NCBI GenBank assembly: GCA_022764275.1
Contig: JALERH010000005.1
Location: forward strand, 1 to 56,229
Length of the DNA stretch: 56,229 nucleotides
DNA from: Blautia sp.
GTDB lineage: Bacteria > Bacillota > Clostridia > Lachnospirales > Lachnospiraceae
Direction: 5' to 3'
Under the pieces are notes generated by a model that was not told where the DNA came from, did no database searches, and saw only the letters and a list, made by a program, of their open reading frames with translations. This document shows positions 27,541 through 35,365 of the stretch, piece after piece (the stretch's first letter is position 1; each line of letters starts with the position of its first letter). A program made the translations under genes and the position numbers.

Positions 27541-28065
27541 ATGGTTAAAGATCAGAAATTGCCAATTGGTATTGACAGCTTTGAAAAAATCAGGGCAAAT
27601 CATTTTTACTATATAGATAAAACCGGCCTTATTGCATCTATCATACAAAATTGGGGTGAAGTCAATCTTTTTACCCGCCCCAGGAGATTCGGAAAATCGT
27701 TGAACATGAGCATGTTGAAGTGTTTCTTTGAAACAGGTTGTGACAAGTCCCTGTTCGACGGATTGAAGGTATCAGAGGACAAAGAATTATGTGAAAAATA
27801 TATGGGGAAGTTTCCTGTTATTTCCACCAATGCCGAGTCAGGACAGGGATTTGGCGACATTCTGATTTAAACCCCTGGCAGAATCGGAATTGTCATTGAA
27901 GTCAAATACGCAGAACGCGACATGTTGGAGAAAGGATGCGCGCAGGCCCTGGAACAGATTGAAAAGAACTGCTATACCGCACGCCTGAAAGAAGACGGGA
28001 TGAAGTCCATCCTCAAATATGGAATCGCGTTTTACAAGAAGCATTGTAAAGTATCCATCGGATAA
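27541..28065 (+). pseudogene. AAA-ATPase/PD-(D/E)XK nuclease family gene decayed by internal deletion and a stop
   Basis: The first 94 codons (LPIGIDSFEKIRANHFYYIDK, then RPRRFGKSLNMSMLK with the Walker A-like GKS) are the start of a protein of the AAA-ATPase-like/PD-(D/E)XK superfamily (PF09820/PF08011 type), normally over 500 residues. After FPVIST the frame jumps straight to the C-terminal nuclease part (ESGQGFGDILI, stop TAA at 27868-27870, then GIVIEVKYAERD and ILKYGIAFYKKHCKV in the same frame to 28065). About 350 central codons are missing and a Glu codon appears replaced by the stop. The intact relative at 28487-30073 shows the normal layout. A strong hairpin ACGGGCGCC-N5-GGCGCCCGT follows at 28076-28098. 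Confidence 0.82.
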
Positions 28066-28130
28066 AATATTACAGACGGGCGCCGATGCGGCGCCCGTTA
28101 TCGTTATGCTTCTCCTGCCGCATCCGGCAT

Positions 28131-28465
28131 TCAATCCAGAGCTTTTTCAATCTGTGCAATCACAATCTTTACTGCCTTGATACGGGCATATTTTTTGTCA
28201 ACAGATTCCAGGATATACCATGGTGCATAAGTCGTGCTGGTCTTTGTCAGCATCTCACCCACAGCTTCCTCGTAGGCATCCCATTTTTCCCTGTTTCTCC
28301 AGTCTTCTTCCGTGAATTTCCCTGTTTCCGGTATCTGGCAGAAATAGCGGTAAAGAAACGGCCGCCTCAGCTCCTCTTCTGAAGGCGCTGACATCGTAGC
28401 AACCTTAAAAAATCTTTCATTTCTTCTTTTTCCGGAACCTCAGCCGGAGTCCAGTTTTTTAACAT
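28131..28465 (-). pseudogene. Polyphosphate kinase 2 (PPK2) gene remnant with internal deletions
   Basis: The original start survives: ATG 28463-28465 with AGGAGG eight bases upstream, reading MLKNWTPAEVPEKEEMKDF. A shift of frame and loss of sequence then leads to KVATMSAPSEEELRRPFLYRYF, which aligns with the PPK2 stretch before the catalytic FDRSWY region. That region and most of the kinase core are missing, and the reading jumps at TGKF to EEDWRNREKWDAYEEA and APWYILESVDKKYARIK, the intact C-terminus. Walker motifs are gone, so it cannot be active. An 87-codon open frame remains (28394-28131) but is unlikely to be functional. Confidence 0.8.
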
Positions 28466-28486
28466 ACGCCACACCTCCTACATTTT

Positions 28487-30073
28487 TTATTTTTCCATTT
28501 TCTCAATGACACAGGTATGTTTCTTTGTTTCCTTGTCATAATTAATTCCTGCCAGAAGCAAATTTCCATGGTATTCTTTCAATGCATTTGCATATCTCTT
28601 CTCTTTAATCTGAGAAATAGCCCCTTTTGCACTTTTATCCCATTTCAATTCTATCACTGCCGCAGGCTTATCTGAAAATATCTTTCGGGGAATCAGACAA
28701 ATATCCGCAAATCCTTTTCCTGAAGGCATTTCACGAACCATGTTATAATATTCTCTGGCAAAATAAAATGCAAGATTAATGGCACAACTCAAAGAATTCT
28801 CATCATTATACTGAAGGATAGAAATTTCTTCATGGGCATGGTCAATTCCCGCAGCCACTGCTTCTGCATCCATATTCCACAGAGCCTCCAGAAGTTTTCT
28901 GGAAGATTCTACAGCATCAATCACCTCATGCCATTCCATGGTACTGATTGCATTCACATATTCCTGGGAAACTTCCCTGTTCGGTATCCTGACTGTCTTA
29001 TCCTGCCAGTGATAACTCAAGTATCCAAGATGTACAAGCAGAGTCAGTACATCATCGCGCCCCTCAAACGTAGTCATATCATTAGAAAAGGTACCGGTAT
29101 TGATCTGTATGCAATTTCCTGCCAGCATTTCCACAATAGCTTCCTTTAGTCCGTTAAAATTCATTTTTATATAAATTTTAAGTGCCTCATAGGTTTCTGT
29201 CTGATTCCAGTAATTGTCAAAAAACCCACTTAGCATCGCATCTACAACCGATTTCGGACTGTACATGGAATAATTTTTTATTTTTCCATCCTCTACTGCT
29301 GATAATTCATAGCCGTCATACCATGCCTGTGTTTCTTCAAAACTACGATCATATTTTCTGCAAAGTTCCCTGACTTCCGCCTCCGTAAACCCAAAGAATT
29401 CCGTCATCTCCCTCGGATTTATCATAGAATATTCCGTAAACATATTCAAAGCAGAATGGGTACCATATTTTTTTACAGGAAGAATTCCTGTCATATAGGC
29501 CAGAGCTACGTAATCCTTATCTTTCAGCCAGACACGCAGAAAATCCAGGTACTGCTTCTGCGCTTCCATATCATGCTTATATTCTCGAAACAGGCAATCC
29601 CACTCATCAATGAGGATCACAAAAGGATGCTGCAGAGCAGCGTAAATATCCTGCATGGCAAATACAAGATATTCCGTCTTTACATATTCCGGATATTTCT
29701 GCTTTAATTCTGAAACCAGCCTTCCCTGCAGCATTTCCAACATTTCTCCCATGCTCTGTGTCATGCTCAGAAATTCCTGTATATTGATTTTTATTACATC
29801 ATACCGATTCAGATGTTCACTGTAAGATTTCTCCTGACTGATTTTCAGCTTATCAAAAAGCTCAGCTGAATCAGCTTCTCTGTCATAATAAGCGGCTAGC
29901 ATATCCGCTGCCATAGATTTTCCAAATCGTCTGGGGCGACTGACACATACATATTTCTGTCTCGTATTCACAATACGATTCAATCTGTCAATCAGCTTTG
30001 TTTTATCGACATATATAGCAGAATTCAGGCTCTCGCGAAATCCTTTCTTTCCCGGATTCAGATAGCATCCCAT
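28487..30073 (-). CDS. AAA-ATPase-like / PD-(D/E)XK nuclease superfamily protein
   Basis: 528 residues, full length. The N-terminal AAA-like domain has YVDKTKLI, Walker A-like RPRRFGKSMAADML and Walker B-like PFVILIDEWD. The C-terminus has the PD-(D/E)XK-type core GFADICLIPRK...AAVIELKWDKSA followed by QIKEKRYANAL. Proteins of this kind are expanded in gut anaerobes and their function is unknown; a DNA-acting or defence role is only suspected. ATG 30073 has GGAGGTG upstream. A decayed relative lies at 27541-28065. Confidence 0.88.
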   Translation of the reverse strand: MGCYLNPGKKGFRESLNSAIYVDKTKLIDRLNRIVNTRQKYVCVSRPRRFGKSMAADMLAAYYDREADSAELFDKLKISQEKSYSEHLNRYDVIKINIQEFLSMTQSMGEMLEMLQGRLVSELKQKYPEYVKTEYLVFAMQDIYAALQHPFVILIDEWDCLFREYKHDMEAQKQYLDFLRVWLKDKDYVALAYMTGILPVKKYGTHSALNMFTEYSMINPREMTEFFGFTEAEVRELCRKYDRSFEETQAWYDGYELSAVEDGKIKNYSMYSPKSVVDAMLSGFFDNYWNQTETYEALKIYIKMNFNGLKEAIVEMLAGNCIQINTGTFSNDMTTFEGRDDVLTLLVHLGYLSYHWQDKTVRIPNREVSQEYVNAISTMEWHEVIDAVESSRKLLEALWNMDAEAVAAGIDHAHEEISILQYNDENSLSCAINLAFYFAREYYNMVREMPSGKGFADICLIPRKIFSDKPAAVIELKWDKSAKGAISQIKEKRYANALKEYHGNLLLAGINYDKETKKHTCVIEKMEK

Positions 30074-30201
30074 CTTTTCACCTCCGATATCAATGTATCA
30101 TTCCTGTTATCAGTATAGCAAAAAAATCTCTTGTGGGAAAGTGCCTTTACATAAGAAATAGTTACTGCTCGCGACCTTCAGAGCAACTCATCCAAACTCC
30201 C

Positions 30202-30231
30202 TTGCTTTGCCGGAAGCATCTGTGCTATAAT
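30202..30231 (+). promoter_or_regulatory. Promoter of the acyltransferase gene
   Basis: TTGCTT (30202-30207) and TATAAT (30226-30231) are spaced by 18 bases. TGC before TATAAT gives an extended -10. It lies 49 bases before the ATG at 30280. Confidence 0.65.
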
Positions 30232-30279
30232 TTATAAGCTATCATTTTATACTTGAACCGTCATTTACAGGAGGACTTC

Positions 30280-31440
30280 ATGCATTCATCACTTAACACA
30301 GTACAGGAAAAACGCCGTTCAGATTCCGATATTTTCGGCCTTGATTCATCCCTCTGCCTCAAAGGCGTTGCCATTATCATACTTTTATTTCACCACTGTT
30401 TCCTAAGGCCGAACCGTTACGAAGGTCAGACCCTGAAACTTTTCTTTCCGGAGTATTACCTGAACTACCTGGCTTCCTTCGGAAAAATCTGCGTCTGCCT
30501 GTTTGTCTTTATCAGTGCCTATGCTCTGACGAAAAAGATGATGTCCATGAACACGGATACGGATGCCCGCACCTTAAGTCAATCCATTGGGAATCTGATC
30601 AGCTCCCGTCTTGTAAAGCTGCTGGGGAGTTTTGCATTTGTATTTCTTCTCCTCTGCCTGGGATGTGTTTTTCTCAGTCCCGGAAAGCTTTCCGGATGCT
30701 ATGGCACAAAATTTCCAGATAATGCAGAATATTTCCTGATCGATATGCTGGGGCTTGCCCAGCTTCTGGATACGCCTACACTGATTGCTACATTCTGGTA
30801 TTATACTCTGGCAATTTTGATCATCCTGATCGTGCCTCTGTTTTATCTTCTTCTGAAGCGAATCGGAACCGTACCTTTTATGTCTCTGGTGGTTATCCTC
30901 AACTTTATGATTGAATTTCCCAACCGGAATCTCTGGCATTATTTTCTTTGCATAGGCGTCGGAGTTGTGTGCGCTTATGAAAATACGGTGACACGCTGGG
31001 TAAATCATAAATTTATCGGTTCTGACCTTGGAAATCATGTACTGAAATTCTTCCTGGAGGGCATCAGCCTTTTCGTTCTGATGGTTTTGAGGGAGGGCCC
31101 TTTAAAAGGTGAGCTTTACTGTGTGTGGGATGCGGTGATTCCTGTGGTGATCGTATGCTTCTGCTGTGAATTCTTATTCCATGTTCCGGTACTGAAGCAG
31201 ATTTTAAAATTTCTTGGAATCTATTCCGCAAATATTTTCCTGGTACACAATTTTATCCGTTCGGTATGGTTTTATGATTTTACCTATTCCTTCCAATATC
31301 CGCTGTTGATCCTGCTGGTTCTGCTTCTAAACTCTCTGGTGCTTTCCATTGCCATAGAGCTTCTGAAAAAACTGCTGCATTATAACCAGTTTCTGAACGT
31401 GATCATCAGAAAACTCAGTCGCCCCGATGGCGGATGCTGA
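30280..31440 (+). CDS. Membrane acyltransferase (acyltransferase-3 family)
   Basis: 386 residues from ATG 30280 with AGGAGG six bases upstream; an in-frame TTG nine codons earlier is less likely. The start of the family domain is CLKGVAIIILLFHHCFL, with the conserved His pair region, followed by about ten membrane helices. Members O-acetylate or succinylate surface sugars. It is transcribed toward the surface-polymer operon, so modification of that polymer is possible but unproven. Its last 26 bases overlap the end of dinB on the other strand. Confidence 0.85.
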   Translation: MHSSLNTVQEKRRSDSDIFGLDSSLCLKGVAIIILLFHHCFLRPNRYEGQTLKLFFPEYYLNYLASFGKICVCLFVFISAYALTKKMMSMNTDTDARTLSQSIGNLISSRLVKLLGSFAFVFLLLCLGCVFLSPGKLSGCYGTKFPDNAEYFLIDMLGLAQLLDTPTLIATFWYYTLAILIILIVPLFYLLLKRIGTVPFMSLVVILNFMIEFPNRNLWHYFLCIGVGVVCAYENTVTRWVNHKFIGSDLGNHVLKFFLEGISLFVLMVLREGPLKGELYCVWDAVIPVVIVCFCCEFLFHVPVLKQILKFLGIYSANIFLVHNFIRSVWFYDFTYSFQYPLLILLVLLLNSLVLSIAIELLKKLLHYNQFLNVIIRKLSRPDGGC

Positions 31441-32650
31441 AACCTTTGTTAATGGAGTCTTCTTTTAAAAACGATGCCCTTTTCACGGCATCTCTGCCAT
31501 ATTTTTTTCGGATGGCATCCACAGCCAGGTCCATCTGTTCCCATTTTTCGTGACTTCCATCGTCAAAAAGGGAAAGCTGCCTTGCCTCTTCCTCTTTCGT
31601 ATGGCTTGTCTGAATTCCCAGAAGCCGGATGGGTCTGCCGTCCCACAATTCTTCAAACAGCTCGCACGCCGCCTGATAAATTTCGTTGGTGATGTCCGTT
31701 GCCGCGGGCAGCACCTTCTGGTGGGACATTTTTTTCAGCTGATTATCCTTTATGGTCACGCTTACCACCTGAATTTTAACCTGATCTTTTCGAAGCCGGC
31801 TTCCCACTGACTCAGAAAGAGCCAGCAGCACCGTTCTTGCCGCCTGCTCATCTGTGACGTCGAAACTGATGGTGGTGCTGTTTCCATAGCCTTTGTTCCT
31901 CTCCGGCTCTGTCTGTACCGGAGAAAAATCGATGCCATTTGCAAAATTCCAGATGCTTTCTCCCTGTTTTTTCAGAGCTGTTTTCAATAATTCCCTGTCT
32001 GTATGAGCCAGTTCTCCGATGGTGTAAATCCCCATGGTTTCCAGCTTTTTTACCGTAGATTTACCCACAAAGAGCAGATCCCCCACTGGAAGAGGCCACA
32101 TCTTTTCCCGGATTTCTTCGGGAAAAAGAGTATGTACCTTATCCGGCTTTTCAAAATCGGAAGCCATTTTCGCCAGATATTTGTTCCGGGAGATTCCCAC
32201 ATTCACCGTAAAACCCAGTTCCTCCCGGATGCGGTCTTTGATGGTATGTGCCGCCTTAATCGGTTCCCCGAAAAGTGCCTGCATCCCTGTCATATCCACA
32301 AAGGCCTCATCAATGGAATACTGCTCCACATCCGGCGAGTATTCCCGCAGGATTGCCATAAAAGCCTGTGAATTTTTCTTATACAATTCGTAATTGGAGG
32401 GCACCAGAATAAGCTCAGGACATTTCCGCTTTGCCTCCATGATACTCTCTCCTGTACGAACCCCGAATTTTTTCGCCGGAATGGATTTTGCCAGAATAAT
32501 TCCATGGCGTTTCTTTTCATCCCCGCCGATGGCTGCGGGAATGGTTCTGAGATCCAGCTTCTCCCCCAGCTCTTTCATCCGATACACCGATTCCCATGAC
32601 AAAAAAGCCGAATTGACATCAATATGAAAGATCACTCGTTCCGGTTCCAT
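31415..32650 (-). CDS. dinB: Y-family DNA polymerase IV
   Basis: 411 residues from ATG 32648-32650 with AGGAGGAG upstream; the longer open frame reaches back into rluA without family similarity. Catalytic acidic residues are in VIFHIDVNSAF and YSIDEAFVDMT, the steric region is in HGIILAKS, and the little-finger domain follows (KGYGNSTTISFDV). A late QLSLFDD motif fits the beta-clamp binding site. It performs translesion synthesis. Its start overlaps the end of rluA by 19 bases, implying co-transcription at the tail of the polymer operon. Confidence 0.95.
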   Translation of the reverse strand: MEPERVIFHIDVNSAFLSWESVYRMKELGEKLDLRTIPAAIGGDEKKRHGIILAKSIPAKKFGVRTGESIMEAKRKCPELILVPSNYELYKKNSQAFMAILREYSPDVEQYSIDEAFVDMTGMQALFGEPIKAAHTIKDRIREELGFTVNVGISRNKYLAKMASDFEKPDKVHTLFPEEIREKMWPLPVGDLLFVGKSTVKKLETMGIYTIGELAHTDRELLKTALKKQGESIWNFANGIDFSPVQTEPERNKGYGNSTTISFDVTDEQAARTVLLALSESVGSRLRKDQVKIQVVSVTIKDNQLKKMSHQKVLPAATDITNEIYQAACELFEELWDGRPIRLLGIQTSHTKEEEARQLSLFDDGSHEKWEQMDLAVDAIRKKYGRDAVKRASFLKEDSINKGFSIRHRGD

Positions 32651-33597
32651 GGCTTCTCCTCCTGAAATATTTCGAATCGTCTGGTTTTTGTAATATTGAT
32701 TTCCTTTCCTGTAAACGGCTGCAGAAGGCGGATTTTTCCCGCGTGCAGACAAAGCCCCGGCGCTCCATCCGGTATCCCGTAAATCCGGTCTCCTAAAAGC
32801 GGATGCCCCAGAGAAGCCATATGAACCCGAATCTGATGGGTTCGTCCTGTCACCAGGGTACACTCCACCACGGATAACTCTTTGCCTTCGTAGTTTTCCT
32901 CCCGGATGACACGATAATTCGTGATGGCAGACATCGCTCCGGGACAGACGCACATCTTATTTTTTTCACCCGGTACCTTCCCCATTGGACTGTCAATGAT
33001 GCCTTCCGCTGGCCTGAGACGCCCGTGAACCACGGCATAGTAGGTTTTCTGAAGGGTTCCCTCTCTTCTCTGCTGCCAAAGTCTGGCGGCTGTCACCTTA
33101 TCCTTGGCAAATACGACGATTCCCGACGTATCCTTATCCAGCCGTCCGATCTGGCGGATCGGATACTCCTCTCCTTTTTCCTGACAGTATGCCATCGCCA
33201 TGCTTCCAAGATTGTCCAGATAATGCCCCGGACCAGGATGGCAGGACAAGCCTGAGGGCTTCTCCACGATGAGAAGACAATCATCCTCATAGAGGATGGA
33301 AGGATCAGATTTCTGACCCGAATCTTTTGTTTCCCAAGATGCCGGCAGTCTGTTTTTCTGCCTTTGTACATCTTCCTTCCCCTTTCCTTCTTCTCCTCTT
33401 TCCCGGAAATTCAGTGTCACAAGCTGTCCGGTATGCACCTTTGCCGTCACCCTGCATTTTTCTCCGTCCAGTATGATTCCGTCCGGAATAAATTTCTGGC
33501 GGCTGATTTCCTTTCTGGAAAAGCCAGCCGCCCTTAAAATTTCTTCCAGAGTTTTTCCTTCATCTGCTTCACAGATCATCGATTTCCACTGTTTCAC
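32632..33597 (-). CDS. RluA-family 23S rRNA pseudouridine synthase
   Basis: 321 residues. The start is GTG 33597 with GGAGTG upstream. The N-terminal part resembles an S4-like RNA-binding region, followed by the catalytic motif GRLDKDTSG (Asp nucleophile) and the later TGRTHQIRVHMA and HPLLGDRIYG. RluA/RluD-type enzymes modify 23S rRNA or tRNA uridines; the exact target is open. It lies between the polymer genes and dinB on the same strand with small gaps and an overlap. Confidence 0.92.
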   Translation of the reverse strand: MKQWKSMICEADEGKTLEEILRAAGFSRKEISRQKFIPDGIILDGEKCRVTAKVHTGQLVTLNFRERGEEGKGKEDVQRQKNRLPASWETKDSGQKSDPSILYEDDCLLIVEKPSGLSCHPGPGHYLDNLGSMAMAYCQEKGEEYPIRQIGRLDKDTSGIVVFAKDKVTAARLWQQRREGTLQKTYYAVVHGRLRPAEGIIDSPMGKVPGEKNKMCVCPGAMSAITNYRVIREENYEGKELSVVECTLVTGRTHQIRVHMASLGHPLLGDRIYGIPDGAPGLCLHAGKIRLLQPFTGKEINITKTRRFEIFQEEKPWNRNE

Positions 33598-33625
33598 AGG
33601 TATTTCACTCCATGTTTTCTATATT

Positions 33626-35332
33626 TCACAGACATTTTACTCCATATTTCCTGCAGATTTCCTTCATCACATCCGCTTCCAGTCTGTCGTCGCCTTCGTA
33701 TCCCTCAAACATACCAAAGAAATTCCATGCCGCCGGTAACAGATATAAGCCCTGGCGTACAAATTCATCCAAAACAACCGCTTCGGATAAAAATGCAGCA
33801 TAGCTTTTCGCATTTGCCCCAATCAGATAAATGCCATGCTTTTCCCCCAATACCCTGATGGCTTCCTTACGGCCTTCATCCGGAAGCAGATCCGCGTTCA
33901 CCAGGATGCTTCCCTTTTCCGGAAGCAAAACAAGCTTTATGCCGGTTCTGCCCTCAGCCGTTTTCCATTTATCGCATATGAGGTAAGTTTTCTCCTGATA
34001 CAAAACGGTCTCCGGCTCGTCCACCGGCTTTTCCGCCCCAGTCACAGGCAGACGCATAATGCGAAGCCGGTTCTCCATTCCATAATCACCCAGATCGGCG
34101 CATCCCACAGGTGCATAAATACGGTCAAAAACCGTGGCGCCCATCCGCCATGCTGCAGGATTTTTTTCACGGATATAGGGAAGGAAATCCAGGTCCACCA
34201 GAATTTTTTTCTTTGCCTGTGCGCGGGCGGCCATATAATACTGCAGGTATCCCATGCTTCCCAGAAGCAGGCATACATCCCAGGAATTGTTTCCCAGTGT
34301 CCGTCCCCATTCACGATCCATCAGCCCATTTACATAGCGCCGCACTTCCCCGTATTTCACACAAATATCCGGATGCTTTTCCAAAATCCGGTAATTCCGG
34401 CATTCCTGCTCACTTACAGTCATCCGCCCATGGCTCATCAGTTTCGCCATATGCTCCGGAATCTTCGTCTCAAAATCCTTTAAAAGTCCAGGCTCATTTG
34501 CCCACGCACTGAGAACTGCCACATCGAAGCGTTTCGGATCGATTTCTTTCAGAAGCCTGCGGACGACAATTTTCTGTTCACGGTCTGCTTTCCAGCTTGT
34601 AAGCACAAGTATTTTCTTTTTTTCCGGATTTCTCATGAAAAAAGTTTCCACAGCTCCTCCTGGATTTTTCTCTTCTTCTCCCAGGATACGCTGTGCCATC
34701 TCCCCGGCAGCTTCCTCTGTATTTTCCCCTGACAGAACACATCCGTCATAGACGCTCCCAAGCCTTGTCTTTTCCAGCCATGCGTACCTTGCCTCTTTTT
34801 CTGAAGGTGCATAGACATAATCTGTCTTCAGCATCTCACGCGCCGTATCGGAAATCCATTCCACTGTATCTGTGCTGTCCTGTCCGCAGGCACCAGACAT
34901 GGTATGAAAATAAATCTGTTCTTTTCTCTTTACAAAAGAAACCGGCATCCTGGCGCTGCTGATGATGTATCCGGAGCATGCCAGGGCTTCCCAGTATGCA
35001 GGCGTATCCGGCTTTACACTCACACATCCGCCAGGAAGGAGTCTCACGCCGCCCCGGAAGCAGCAAATACAGGTATATTTTTTTCCATATGTTTTCTGCA
35101 CGTATTCCAGCATTTTTCTGGGAATCTCCCAGCCAGCTCCTGTATCCTCCCACAGAAAGAAAATCTGGTCTTTCTTTACAGGAAGCTCAAGATATTCCGC
35201 GTACTCGTATCGGGCTTCCAGCTCTGCCCTGTTTTCCTCCAGGTATTTCAACGCCTGACGACTGGCAGACTCATACTCCTCCATATTTTCCTGCAGAAGC
35301 TTCTCTATTTCATTCTTCTCTATCTCACTCAT
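33626..35332 (-). CDS. Degenerate TagF-like two-domain protein, probably non-catalytic
   Basis: 568 residues with no standard family call. Read against its neighbour (35366-37693) it has the same plan. The N-terminal region keeps the order of landmarks in half of a CDP-glycerol glycerophosphotransferase: VKRKEQIYFHTMSG (139-147 area) corresponds to TKREGQVYVNTWHG, and REMLKTDYVYAPSEKEARYAW to KNLLSADYLISPDAFMTEIY. The catalytic His of TWHG is replaced (TMSG), and the second half with KPH and DYSS is missing. From about residue 245 (KKKILVLTSW) a GT-B-like part parallels the neighbour's C-terminal domain (KKKVLLYAGDF). A regulatory or scaffold role is plausible; the true function is unknown. 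Confidence 0.6.
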   Translation of the reverse strand: MSEIEKNEIEKLLQENMEEYESASRQALKYLEENRAELEARYEYAEYLELPVKKDQIFFLWEDTGAGWEIPRKMLEYVQKTYGKKYTCICCFRGGVRLLPGGCVSVKPDTPAYWEALACSGYIISSARMPVSFVKRKEQIYFHTMSGACGQDSTDTVEWISDTAREMLKTDYVYAPSEKEARYAWLEKTRLGSVYDGCVLSGENTEEAAGEMAQRILGEEEKNPGGAVETFFMRNPEKKKILVLTSWKADREQKIVVRRLLKEIDPKRFDVAVLSAWANEPGLLKDFETKIPEHMAKLMSHGRMTVSEQECRNYRILEKHPDICVKYGEVRRYVNGLMDREWGRTLGNNSWDVCLLLGSMGYLQYYMAARAQAKKKILVDLDFLPYIREKNPAAWRMGATVFDRIYAPVGCADLGDYGMENRLRIMRLPVTGAEKPVDEPETVLYQEKTYLICDKWKTAEGRTGIKLVLLPEKGSILVNADLLPDEGRKEAIRVLGEKHGIYLIGANAKSYAAFLSEAVVLDEFVRQGLYLLPAAWNFFGMFEGYEGDDRLEADVMKEICRKYGVKCL

Positions 35333-35365
35333 AAACTCTGCTTTCTTTATTACATATTCTGACTT

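Noticed and set aside
28131-28394. 87-residue protein as a functional small gene
   Set aside because: It is the C-terminal remainder of PPK2 with the original start site further upstream and out of frame; no catalytic motif remains.
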